Positions 11,241 through 20,942 of a stretch of DNA of 25,699 nucleotides are shown piece after piece. The DNA lies in the NCBI GenBank assembly GCA_905250885.1, contig CAJNOQ010002201.1, forward strand, positions 1 through 25,699, given 5' to 3'. Numbering within the stretch: position 1 is the stretch's first letter; every line of letters begins with the position of its first letter. Both the position numbers and the translations under genes were made by a program. The DNA is from Didymodactylos carnosus (lineage: Eukaryota > Rotifera > Eurotatoria > Philodinida > Philodinidae). The notes under the pieces were generated by a model that searched no databases, was not told the origin of the DNA, and was given only the letters and a program-made list of their open reading frames with translations.

Positions 11241-11888
11241 ATAGTATTGTTTGTACATATAGTTTTGTTTTATGTGTTCTTTTTTTTAGCGACTCGTCCA
11301 CGTAACGGACAGATGTTTCCTTTTTTATGAGTTAGCTTAAAAGCCGCTAAATGGTAATAAAAAGATTAGCTTCCCTACATTAAATGGCAATGGTTCGACT
11401 AGAGAAACAAAAAAAACTGCTTAGAGGAAACGGGTCTTCATCCCAAGCAGGAGAAATATAATCATTAAAATCCGGTTATATTTTAATGGTTAGGACAAAG
11501 GGTCTTTCCTCTTAATAAAATCCACAGACTACTTGTTGCTAGATCGTGAGGCATGTTGAAATGGCCGGTTTTTCACCGGTTGGAAAAGTTTTTCAACCAG
11601 CCAATTCGGTTAGAAAATTCTCAATCGGTTCCAACTCTGACATGCCTCTTGAAACAAAATTTTTAGCACAAATAACGAGAAATAACGGGCATCCCAAACA
11701 TCGAAAAGTGCAAAATATTACAATTTCACCAAAAATCTTTTCGATATTAAAAGAACTTGTTAAAAACTATCACATATTTGGTATTCATTATAAAAACAAT
11801 TTCAATTCACAGAACGCCTCATTCACAGAATGTTAGATTGGCTCTAATAACGAACTGATCCTAACGATAATATATGTACTATATATAC
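11241..11888. other. Intergenic after the hAT fossil, with a small palindromic patch
   Basis: No recognised gene. The open frame 11546-11836 is unlike any family I know. At 11548-11648 the ends GAGGCATGT and ACATGCCTC are inverted copies. They enclose GGCCGG...CCGG and GGTTGGAAAAGTTTTTCAACC palindromes, which looks like a roughly 100-bp miniature element or hairpin. Confidence 0.4.
11548..11648. repeat. About 100-bp palindromic patch, possible tiny MITE
   Basis: Nine-base terminal inverted repeats (GAGGCATGT / ACATGCCTC) bracket several short internal palindromes, including GGTTGGAAAAGTTTTTCAACC. No second copy was found in the window, so mobility is only a guess. Confidence 0.4.
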
Positions 11889-12865
11889 ATTGAAGCGTGC
11901 AATAGTGCACTTTAGTGCACGTGCTAGAGTGCAGTATGCTAAGGTCTATTATTCAATAGTGAATGAAATGAAATTAGGTATACGATGACCTCTACAGAGT
12001 ATCTGTACTAATATGATATACCACATGAGTGTTATGAACAGTCATGAACGATGATTTAGATATTTCAGCAGTTTATCTGCTCTCTAAAAAAATGGGTAGT
12101 TTTCAAAATCTGAACGGTTTTTTATTCATGCTTCTAAACCCAAAAGGGTATTATTGAATCGTTATAGTTTATTAAAATACTTTTTGGAAAGGTATTCTAA
12201 GAAAATAAAGGTTTTTTTTATTAATGTCACAAAATCCTAAAGGTATTTTATTGACTGTATATTAGGTACGTTATTTAGTTCTTGACCAAAATGGTTTAGG
12301 AGTTGAATTAAAAAACCTTTGGGATTTAGCAGCAATAATGAAAAACCCTGTTAGTTTTTTAAAATAGTAAAAGGGTTTATATGTCAACCCTTTGGGTTTA
12401 GTAACGAAAATAGAATACCTTTAGGGTTTTGTGACATTGATAAAAAAAAACCTTTATTTTCTTAAAACACTTTTTGGAAGTGTTTTAAAAAACCAGACCG
12501 GTTTAATAACGATACAAAACCCTAAAATGGTTTTTTTAAATGTGCTACTGTACCCTTTTGGGTTTAGAAACAACAATAAAAAGCCGCTTGGGTTTTTTAA
12601 ACTGCCTATCCTTTTTAGAGAGTATGAATTAAATTATTATCAAGCAATCACATATATGCAAAAAACGTAAGAACAAAGTCAGTTCTTATTCATTGCTCTC
12701 GACATCATCACCGGTACTTATATCTGAATCACGAATTCTGTGAAAAACATCTAGTAGTTGTATGGAAAATGGCGTGAAAGTTGCTGAAATTCTTATAGAT
12801 TTTGTAGAACTACTGAATAATCGACCTTAGTACACCGCACTCTTGCACAATTACGCGTTTCAATG
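11889..12865. mobile_element. Foldback element F with an internal CCCTTTGGG motif array
   Basis: The ends are inverted copies: ATTGAAGCGTGCAATAGTGC on the left pairs with the 12844-12865 segment (GCACAATTACGCGTTTCAAT) on the right. AAGGTCTATTATTCA pairs with TGAATAATCGACCTT, and AGAAAATAAAGGTTTTT with AACCTTTATTTTCTT. The arms are roughly 11889-12262 and 12365-12865, diverged by indels. Between and within them a motif of about 35 bases (core CCCTTTGGGTTTAG.AAC.A.AAT) recurs about six times in both orientations, for example at 12135, 12313, 12387 and 12550. No transposase is encoded. Confidence 0.7.
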
Positions 12866-12886
12866 CACGGATCAAAATTGTATCTC

Positions 12887-13457
12887 ACGAGGGAACCGCT
12901 CCAAGTATTCCCGAGCTTTTTCGTCAAAACGCACATAGATATAGGTTATCGCTAATGCTGATTTCGAATATCATAGTCGGAGCGGCATACGGGTCCTTGG
13001 AGACCCGATTTTCTAGAAAACCAGATTTCAGGAACTCTGACAAATAACCCGACCCTTTCTTAATGGGTCATAATTGTAGCCCGCAAATTTCTGATTACAA
13101 CAAGACATCTCCCAGCTCTATGCGATCTTTCTTTGCAAAGTTATACAATTTACAAGAAAAATCCTAAATGTTCATTGTCAACTCAAAGCTGCAGAAATAA
13201 GAAGAGATTAATTTAGGGCTTTTCTTGTAAATTGTATAACTTTGCAAAGAAAGATCGTATAGAGCTGGGAGATGTCTCATTAAGAAAGGCTTAGGTTATT
13301 TGTTAGAGTTTTTGAAAAACTGGTTTTTTAGAAAACCGGGTCTCCAAGGGCCCGTATGTCGCTCCGACTATGATGTTTGAAATCAGCATCAGCGATAACC
13401 TATGTCTATGTGTGTTTCGATGAAAAAGCTCGGAAACACTTGGGGCGGTTCCTTCGT
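12887..13457 (-). mobile_element. ACGAGGG-family foldback element, copy C (571 bp)
   Basis: Begins ACGAGGGAACCGCTCC and ends GGGGCGGTTCCTTCGT. Left arm 12887-13170 pairs with right arm 13211-13457. The loop is the reverse complement of the loop of copy B, so this copy is inserted in the opposite direction. Arm landmarks are GCTGATTTCGAATATCATAG against CATGATGTTTGAAATCAGC-like sequence, and TTTACAAGAAAAATCC against GGGCTTTTCTTGTAAA. The minus-strand open frame here is a by-product of the arm. Confidence 0.85.
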
Positions 13458-13635
13458 CGGTTAAGAAACGAATATGCTCCCAGAAATATTTGTTTCTCAA
13501 CTGAGATACTTGATTAAAGTATGGATTGTGGCTCGGCTGCCTACGTGTCTAACATCGAGCGACTAATGCAATTTGAATAACGTCAACTTGTGGAACAACT
13601 GTTCGTGATGAAAATGAGAATTGAAACAGCTTTCA

Positions 13636-14422
13636 GTAGCATTCAGGCCCGAAGAAATAAAGCGTCTAATAGAAGCAGGAAAGTATATATACCCCTGGAA
13701 AAAATAAGTTTTTCTCGGTATTTTGAGGATATTGTTACCAAAAGAACGAAAGAGATAGTTAAAAAGTGCAGTTTGTTAGAGTTTTTCAAGGAAGGTGCCT
13801 AAATAATATTGGAATTATTCTTTGACAAATAAGTGTAAAACAAGACATAAATACATAGAATGATAGAGAATTTCACGGGCTACCAAAATACACAATTACT
13901 TTTGTAAAAGAGTGTTCTTATAGTTATAATAATTTGAAAAAAATACTGAAGAAGTAGCGAAAAATATGCACTTTTTTGTACTTGTCAAAGTAGGTTGCCT
14001 TTACTGTATTCAAAGTTTTTCCCAGCAAGTAAATGCAAGACAATATATAAATATATAGGGTGATAGAAAATTTCAAGCTCTATCAGAATATGTGATTACG
14101 TTTGTCAAAACCTATTTGTAATACTGAAAAAATCTTGAAAAACTATACGAGATAACAATGATTGTATTAAGTGTGTGGAAATGAGGTACTGAGGGTGTGT
14201 TCACTTCATTGGAATAATTTTTTTACACAGCGATCCAAACAAAAATAAAAATATACAGGATGATGTAAACTTTCACGGGCTTTCAGAATATCTCGTTACT
14301 TTAAAAAGAATACGTTCTTTTGGTAACAATATTCTCAAAATACCGAGGAAAACTTATTTTTTCCAGGGGTATATATACTTTCCGGCTTCTATTAGAAGCT
14401 TTATTTCTTCGGGTCGGAATGC
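13636..14422. mobile_element. Inverted-repeat unit G abutting the integrase transposon
   Basis: Left arm 13636-13757 and right arm about 14303-14422 are inverted copies. GCCCGAAGAAATAAAG pairs with CTTTATTTCTTCGGGT, AAGTATATATACCCCTGG with CCAGGGGTATATATACTT, and TTGTTACCAAAAGAACG with CGTTCTTTTGGTAACAA. The enclosed region holds three roughly 205-bp tandem units. The right end at 14422 coincides with the start of the integrase element's TIR. No protein is supported; the frame 13590-13802 reads across the arm. Confidence 0.7.
13785..14340 (+). repeat. Three degenerate tandem repeats, period about 205 bp
   Basis: Units begin near 13785, 13990 and 14190. Each holds, in order, a T-rich lead, an ACAA.ATAAATA stretch, TAGA.TGATAGA.AATTTCA or the like, GGGCT or AGCTC, then a TCAGAATAT..GATTAC-like block and a GAAAAAA tail. 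The clearest shared piece is TTTCACGGGCT at 13873 and 14271. The third unit runs into the right arm of G. Divergence between units suggests age. Confidence 0.6.
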
Positions 14423-14797
14423 TCGATTCCAGTTTTCTCCAGTGAAATTCTAGATTTCGCTAGATAAAAGTGGAATCCGAGTTTTTCCTGATGAAATCTA
14501 GAATTTGACTAGATGAAACTGGAATCTAAGTTTTTTCCAGCGAAAACTGAGATACACACATATGCTGGTTCCACTTTTTCGGGATGAAAATTGGAATTTG
14601 ATCAGATAAGAGTGGAATTTATGTAACGGGAATAAATTTCAAGTTATACAACAAAATAAATATTTTACAAAGATGAATGAAAAGGCACAGTGTCTAAAGG
14701 TTATTTTGTGCATCTCTTTTTCTTCTCCCCTCCCCCTCCAATGTCGTACTCTTCACCACACAGAAATTTCTGTTGAAGAGTTTTTATCTTTCTCTTT
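14420..14797. repeat. Left terminal inverted repeat of the integrase transposon
   Basis: Pairs with 16266-16645 at high identity over about 380 bases, including the C-rich run TCCCCTCCCCCTCC near 14726. It contains iterated GTGGAAT/CTGGAATC and CTAGAT motifs. The open frame on the opposite copy (16204-16446) is a shadow of this repeat. Confidence 0.85.
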
Positions 14798-14838
14798 TAA
14801 TATCTATTGTATCTAAATCAATTATCTCTTTCGGAGTA

Positions 14839-16137
14839 ATGAGAAGAGTACAGACAGATTTGATAGATATGCGAGGTCGTTCTGATGTTGTTAGTGCTGA
14901 TCTTATTTAGAATTTTAAAAGTTGTTCTTCATTTACGAACGATTTTTTTTTCATCTGGACCTTGTCGTACACTACATAGCGATAACGGCAAAGAATTCAT
15001 TAACAGACTTGTCGTTGATTTAAAAAATCATTTTCCAGGTATGATGATTGTCGTGGGCGTCCACGTAATTCAAAGTGCCAGGGTTCAATAGAGGGTGCCA
15101 ATGCAGTTTTATGTTCAGCTATTGGAAAATGGATGTCACGCACAAAGTCAAATCATTGGTCACATTCATTGTTACCTGTAGTTTATGGTATTAATATCAG
15201 AGAGTCATGTGGTATAAGTGTACACCTTATCAGATTATGTTTGCACAATATCCCGGTTCAAATTATTTATTTTGAGAGACTATTCAGATTGATGGTGCTG
15301 TTGAACATGATGATCTTTCAAAAAAAGTTCTTGATTTGTTACAAAATGATGATGATGATATTGTTGTTGATGATGAGCACAATGATGTGAAATATCCAGT
15401 ACTGGCTGTTGCTATGAATAAGTTCGATGTGGCTATTGATAGCTGATGAAAAATTCAAATTTTATTGTTGATACTGCTCTGAATACTTCTTTTAATAATA
15501 CAGTTGTCATTTCAGGCTCAGTTGCTAGTTCAACATCAGTTACAAGTGAATTCGAATTGATTCAGTTGATTCTAAATAAATTGTTCATCGTCCAATTTAA
15601 CAGGTAGTCCTATATTTTCTCGACGTAGTGAAATTCGAAAATTTGCGACAGAAAATTATCTTGATGAGACCACTAAACACCAAAAATTATACGATTTTCA
15701 TATGAAAAATTTGTCTTCTATCTATAATGGTGACTGTTAGTCAAGTCGATTGTACCAATACGGATGTAAAAATTCTTCCGTGCATAACTTTATCAAAATA
15801 TCCGAGGAATAATTCTGATTCTTTTCAGTTGACTTGTCAGTTTGGGAAAATCAGTTCTTCTTTTTCGATTGAAAGTCTTATTGATATGCAATATGTTGTT
15901 TCTGTTGAATTGCCTTCATTGGATGAGACATTATTAGCAGAAATAACATTTATTCAAGCTTGCAAATATCTATCTTGTGATACAGTGAATAATGCCACAT
16001 ATGATTGTAAAACTAAATGTCCGATTAATCATTGCTCCTGTAAGAAAGCCAGAAAATACAACAAAATGTTAATAATAAAGAAAATGTTTAATTTGAGTCT
16101 ACCCTGTTTGTTTTTTGGCGTATTTTACTCTTTGTAG
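14839..16137 (+). pseudogene. GINGER/KRBA2-like DDE integrase, frameshifted pseudogene
   Basis: Pieces in changing frames follow the order of KRBA2/SCAN-type integrase proteins. RVQTDLIDMRGRSD (frame 1, 14848-14886) carries the first catalytic Asp. RTLHSDNGKEFINRLVVDLK (frame 2, from 14967) carries the second. GRPRNSKCQGSIEGANAV (frame 1, from 15054) carries the Glu. PYQIMFAQYPGSNYLF (frame 3, from 15225) has a stop just after, then an Asp-rich linker of GAT repeats. IRKFATENYLDETTKHQKLY is followed by NGD, where a shift leads into VTVSQVDCTNTDVKILPCIT (from 15727), and then a Cys-rich tail CKTKCPINHCSCKK ending at 16137. Between the first and second Asp the roughly 60 residues usual in rve domains are almost wholly missing, so a deletion has removed part of the core. 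Several shifts and stops make it inactive. Confidence 0.8.
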
Positions 16138-16265
16138 ATATTTTCTCTTCCTTTTTTCTTGTATGACGATTAATAATGTAGCTTTTCGTGTATTATTCTT
16201 GTTTTGTACAACCTACTTTATGTAACATCAATACAGCTATTATCTCTATTTAATCGATGTAAAAA

Positions 16266-16645
16266 CAAGAGAAAGATAAAAACTCTTCAACAGAAATTTC
16301 TGTGTGGTGAAGAGTACGACATTGGAGGGGGAGGAGGAGAAGAAAAAGAGATGCACAAAATAACCTTTAGACACTGTGCCTTTTCATTCATCTTTGTAAA
16401 ATATTTATTTTGTTTGTATAACTTGAAATTTATTCCCGTTACATAAATTCCACTCTTATCTGATCAAATTCCAATTTTCATCACGAAAAAGTGGAACCAG
16501 CATATGTGTGTATCTCAGTTTTCGCTGGAAAAAACTTAGATTCCAGTTTCATCTAGTCAAGTTCTAGATTTCATCAGGAAAGACTCGGATACCACTTTTA
16601 TCTAGCGAAATCTAGAATTTCACTGGAGAAAACTGGAATCGAGTA
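16266..16645. repeat. Right terminal inverted repeat of the integrase transposon
   Basis: Reverse complement of 14420-14797. Followed by a further roughly 100-base block of the same iterated motifs (TTCAGTTTTCGC, CTAGCGAAATCTAGAATTTC) up to ACAACA at 16747, which has no counterpart on the left. Confidence 0.85.
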
Positions 16646-16747
16646 TGTGCACGCACATGCATTTCAGTTTTCGCAGGGAAAAACGTGGAATTTAGTTTTT
16701 GCTAGCGAAATCTAGAATTTCACTGAATTTCAGTTTTCGCTACAACA

Positions 16748-17115
16748 TATATATGGCACTGATTCTATCTTTTCTCTAAGGTGATTTTCTGTTGGTAATG
16801 TTCATGATTTAGCAAATTTTTCTGTTAGAAAGTAGTCAGTAGTAAACCTATTTACTGAACCTCACCTTTTTGCAAAATGTACGTCGCATTCATAATAAAA
16901 GCTGAAACAATTTTGATATACAGCGTATAGATTTCTTATTGGGTCCATATGCATCTAAAATCTCTAAGAAAATGACAGCTCCAGTTCGTATATAGTTTTT
17001 TCTTCATAGTAATCGTACTATATACCTCATGCAAACAAACATCATTCTTTTATTCAAAATATTAATAATTTTGCTAACAAGAAAAAATAAAATGACATCC
17101 GAATAATGTTTGCAA
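16748..17115. other. Intergenic / 3' flank of the phosphatase gene
   Basis: AT-rich, no ORF of note. It contains the probable poly(A) signal of the minus-strand phosphatase gene (17048-17053). Confidence 0.5.
17048..17053 (-). terminator. Poly(A) signal AATAAA for the phosphatase gene
   Basis: TTTATT on the plus strand reads AATAAA on the minus strand. It lies about 63 bases beyond the phosphatase stop codon, a usual distance for a short AT-rich 3' UTR. AATAAA occurs by chance in AT-rich DNA, so this is an inference from position. Confidence 0.45.
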
Positions 17116-19441
17116 TTAAACTGGTGCATTTTTTAAACGTGCTATAATAACTAAGATATCATCTGGCTTTGAGTAAAATCGAACAGCTCGATTGACTAAT
17201 TGTTCTGCTGCATGTGATAATGAACGACACTAGAAAAATAGACGAAAAAAAGTAATTTTATTAAACATTGAGTATATAATGAGTTTATAAGGCTTACATT
17301 AGCGACGATCATTTCAATCATATGATCATGTACATTATCAAAGAGTCCATCTGTTGATAAAATAATAATATCATCTTGGATCAGTTGAAAACTTTGACAT
17401 ATAGCATCGAGACTTCTAAAAAAAAGAGATATTGTGTATATGTTATCATATTTTATTTAATAAACGTAAGATAGCTTATTTACGATATTTGTGTATAATT
17501 TAATCCTTTTTGTTTTAGAGCTGCTGTCCACGGATAAACATCCAGTTGTCGGGGACAATCACCATTCATTTTTTGTGAACGCGAACGATAGAGAACCGTT
17601 CCATCACGTAAAATAACATAGCCACTGTCACCAATGTTCACAGAATACAAACGAGCAGTTGAACAATCAACTCCCACTAAACATGCTGTTGAACTACCTA
17701 CAATAAGAAAAATAAACACAAGTGATTTATGCTACTATTCGATATTTAAAATAGAATTAATTTCTTTTTTCTACGGTCACCAATCAATTTGTCTTGTGTA
17801 GGTCCCTCTTGCTAAGTATCTGATCAGTTTTTCGTATATAAAATTAAGATGATCTATATGCATTCAAATGCCTTTTAGTGAATCTTTCATCTATTCATCG
17901 ATATGATTATAGCTCTATTCTTCTGGCGTACGATCGGAAATAAAGCCATTATAGTATATTCTAATACTTTAACTATCGAAAAACTAAAATCAATTTTTTA
18001 CGGATAGAAACTCGTGTCCTCAACAAATTTATTGTGTCCAATTCTATCCAAAAAATGAAATAGTCCTCTTATACCTTTATGCTAAAATTAGTGGCTTTTT
18101 ATTTGAATACGTGTACAAATTTCATAGCGTTTTCCAAAAAAATTGTATTCTTCACGAGAAAAGAACCAAATGTCAGAAAAATATTTTTCCGTATCAACTA
18201 CTCGTATGGTACTATTTTTCAATCTATTTCTAGCAAAACTTGATTCTGTCCTAAATGGTATATTTTCATCGCACATTTAAGATTACTGTTAGTGTTTATT
18301 CAAAAAGCTAAGCATATACGTTACCATAACAATTTTCATTTTGTACATAATCAAATGCATTGCATAATAATTTCTTTGGTTCTTGTACGGAGAAATTACC
18401 AGTATGAAACAAAGATAAACAGTTTTTCATTAACGAATTAGAAAATAATTTTGGATTGAATCCGTACATTTTATTACCACCTGCACCATCAGCTACACCT
18501 TGAAAAATAAAACATAAATCTTGTTTCATATCTTTCAATGATATCGTCCTTCGCAGAACGTTTAATTATTAACTTTACATTAACATTTACAAGTCTCGTC
18601 AATGCTCTCTTTAGTATTGAATCACTATTTTTGCTACTATGACTATCAACTAAGCAATAATCTTACCTAAGTAATGTTCCATTAATCGTTGTGCCGTAAA
18701 TCCTGCATCATCGCCAAATTTTCCTGAATTTAACGAATAATTTTCTTTTGGTATAGGCAAACGCATATCTTTTTGCATTCCACATGTCACGACATCTAAG
18801 ATAAACGATGGCATACTCGCTTTGTCCTCAATTTTTTGTACACTTAGTCCTCCATTTAATAAATACTTATTATAATTAATATCGTCACGTTCTGTGGCAG
18901 CTTGCTTATCATCATCAGGTGTATGAGGTACATGGTCGTGTTGATGGTAGTAGTGTCTGCGATGATGATGATGATGATGACGGTATGCATCTACTGATGG
19001 TAGTGATTTATATCGAACATCATCTAGATCTGCATAAATTTTACCAGAATAAAAATCATTTGTTATATCATAAAAGGAATTTTTTGGTGTAGATTTAGGT
19101 GAAGTGTAATGATTATCTGATAAGATGTTATTTAAAAATGAATATTTATCGTAATTATTATTATTATTATTTTTACTTGTTGAATTCGATTTCGTTAAAT
19201 AACTATGCTTTTTTAAATAATATTGTAAATTTTGAACATCCGACGAAGTCAACGAGACACCAATACGTCTGTCGTTTTTATGTTGATCAACGACTTCAAA
19301 TGTTCCATCGTTTGATGGTGATTTTCGACGCTTTTGATTAGATGTAATATAGTTCACATGGTCGTTAGCTGCATTACCAATATCTTCATGATTGATTATT
19401 TCATAACTGATCACACTTTTTGAGTCACGTCCACGTGTCAT
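17116..19441 (-). CDS. PPTC7: PTC7-type PP2C protein phosphatase, five exons, 464 residues
   Basis: Exons on the minus strand: 19441-18667, 18498-18325, 17697-17484, 17415-17298 and 17229-17116, with GT-AG introns of 168, 627, 68 and 68 bp. The frame is continuous through all junctions (1395 bases including TAA). Family role: metal-dependent Ser/Thr phosphatase; the animal PPTC7 acts in or at mitochondria on proteins such as COQ7. Residues 1-210 are a hydrophilic, low-complexity extension with an Asn run (91-96) and a His tract (155-160). The PP2C core follows: FGDDA (242-246), VADGAGG (260-266), GSSTACLVGVD (317-327), NIGDSG (337-342), STDGLFD (408-414) and KPDDI (448-452). All four metal-binding Asp motifs are present. 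The segment between DGLFDN and KPDDI is about 25 residues shorter than in human PPTC7 and lacks its SPFAQFA stretch. No clear mitochondrial presequence is seen. ATG 19441 opens the longest frame; an internal start nearer the core, such as Met210, cannot be excluded. Confidence 0.9.
18088..18276 (-). other. 62-codon open frame inside phosphatase intron 2, not supported as an exon
   Basis: Starts at an ATG directly after an in-frame TAA and reads MCDENIPFRTESSFARN..., rich in charged residues and aromatic pairs. It lies in the 627-bp intron and no frame-compatible splice could include it. Joining the two flanking exons without it restores the conserved YGSSTAC junction. It could be a chance frame or a remnant. 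No family is recognised. Confidence 0.2.
18955..18979 (-). repeat. ATG/CAT trinucleotide run encoding the His tract
   Basis: GATGATGATGATGATGATG on the plus strand encodes six consecutive histidines (residues 155-160) of the phosphatase extension. Such trinucleotide runs are prone to length change. Confidence 0.8.
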
Positions 19442-20942
19442 TTTAACAACGTTTTTTCGATAACTAATATTTGTTGAAGAGATATGAATAACTAAAATAG
19501 AAGAGGACTACTAATAATAATTATTTTTTAATCTTGTACGTTTAATTGTATTATGACTAAAGCGTATTTTATGTCTTCTGGTTTTATACTGGCAATCTTC
19601 AATTTCTGGGATACAAAATCTTTTTTTTCTCCAAAAGAACAGCATATTTTTGAATCAACATCAAAAATTAGATTAGATTGAATTATAGAAAATGCATCAC
19701 TTCATAGTAAAAGATCTTGTACAGCTAAACTTTAACTTTCGCTACAACTCACAAGAGATCATCCTAGATGACCAAACACTTTTTACCTTAAAAACAATGA
19801 ATTACACCAACTCGGTCACGGGTATTACGCATCTGATTCTTCATAGCTCATTGGTGATTCTAGAGCCGATTGCTGAAATCAAGTTTCTGGAAAACCAAGA
19901 AAAATGAAAAACGAAAGTATTCTAAAATTAACATTCTGTATAAAGCATGTCAAATTACCTATGTTATGATATGTTAAAGATTATTATATGTGCATGAACA
20001 ATGCAAAAAAACTTTCCTTGTGAAGTATGACTGTAAGAAAAGCGTGTACATGCTTGATAGAGTTAATAAAACTCTTAAATTAACACAGACTCTCGGCCCA
20101 AATGACTTTACAAACATAAGTTACTTGACATATTTTATAAAATGGCAATCTTGCAAATGCATTCGTGTAACCCACGATTACTCAATGCTATTGAGAATCC
20201 ATAATGATGTATTAGTTGACGCTTTTCTGATAGATGGAACATAGAGTATATCAGAAATTCCACCAGTGTATTCAATGTGCGAAGTCTTACATTAAATTTC
20301 TTTTAGTGCGCACCGATTGCGCAATCCTATGAGGAAACAGCGATATACTACAACGCGTTTATCAAGATTCAAAGTCCTACATGAATATGCCCTGTAGTGG
20401 ATCTACAAGCTTCTGTTCCAGATCTATTTCAGACTTTCTTAAAATTCCGAAAAATTCTCCTAGGATGATTCGGAAAGGGATGTTTGTTTTTAATTTGTAG
20501 TACAAAAATCAAAGGTTGTTAGAAAATTGAGGATTTTGCTTGAGAAATGAAGCGATTCTCAAGACAGTTTGTTCAACGAGTTTACCAAATTTTGAAGTTT
20601 TCTTTGTATAGGTTGATAGTACTAAAGATATAATAGCTATGTAATAGCTGTGACCTTTTTGTATACTATACTCTCTTTGATATGTTAAATAACAAGCTGA
20701 ATGTGGAGATATACTTGACTTGGGCTCCTAGTGGGTCGCCTAGAAGATATACAAGAACATCCTGAAATCTCGCAGTTGTGTAATAGTATAGCAGGCACTG
20801 TCGAATATTTATGATAAAATTTTCACGTCCAACGGATTTTGTTGCAGATTAGTACGTAGAATAAGATAAAAACTTTTTCCCTTATCAAATTTCAGGTTTT
20901 TAGAACTTTCGTATATTCAATATCTTAGCAACCATTCAACTT
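19442..20942. other. Upstream region of the phosphatase gene; weak candidate exons only
   Basis: No recognised gene. On the minus strand, about 19529-19605 follows an acceptor-like GTATCCCAG (19606-19614) and stays open in two frames, one basic (IEDCQYKTRRHKIRF...). It could be a 5' exon of the phosphatase transcript. On the plus strand, 19692-19907 (71 codons) and 19990-20244 (84 codons) have fairly protein-like composition but match nothing I know. 20250-20940 holds nothing recognisable. Confidence 0.3.
19990..20244 (+). CDS. Unrecognised open frame, possible exon or remnant
   Basis: The open frame includes VKYDCKKSVYMLDRVNKTLK and FIKWQSCKCIRVTHDYSMLL. Its composition is more balanced than the AT noise elsewhere in the window, and it has four Cys. 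The first ATG-like start is doubtful, and no signal peptide or known motif is seen. It lies upstream of the phosphatase gene on the other strand, about 80 bases after another open frame (19692-19907). It may be noise, a captured fragment or an exon. Confidence 0.2.
   Translation: MHEQCKKTFLVKYDCKKSVYMLDRVNKTLKLTQTLGPNDFTNISYLTYFIKWQSCKCIRVTHDYSMLLRIHNDVLVDAFLIDGT

Larger units (their letters stand above)
14420..16747 (+). mobile_element. Decayed DNA transposon with long TIRs and GINGER/KRBA2-type integrase
   Basis: Left TIR 14420-14797 is the reverse complement of 16266-16645: CTCGATTCCAG against CTGGAATCGAG at the outer ends, and CATTGGAGGGGGAGG with its complement near the inner ends. The TIRs contain subterminal iterations of TCTAGATTTCGCTAGA-, GGAATC- and CAGTTTTCGCTGG-like motifs. 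On the right a further block (16646-16747) continues the same motif series and ends CGCTACAACA. The left side lacks this block, so the true terminus is probably the ACA at 16747 and the left end is truncated where unit G begins. The interior carries the broken integrase gene. GINGER elements typically end TGT...ACA, which would fit. Confidence 0.7.

Noticed and set aside
13303-13802. Open frames across element C and the left arm of G (65 and 70 codons)
   Set aside because: They follow inverted-repeat arms and have no recognisable domain.
16204-16446. 80-codon plus-strand frame with a Gly-rich stretch
   Set aside because: It lies within the right TIR of the integrase transposon; the reading frame is a by-product of that repeat.
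18088-18276. Extra exon of the phosphatase in intron 2
   Set aside because: Joining exon 2 directly to exon 3 restores the conserved YGSSTAC sequence; the frame is preceded by a stop and no phase-compatible acceptor includes it.
19099-19341. Plus-strand frame opposite phosphatase exon 1
   Set aside because: Shadow of the low-complexity Asn/His-coding region on the minus strand.
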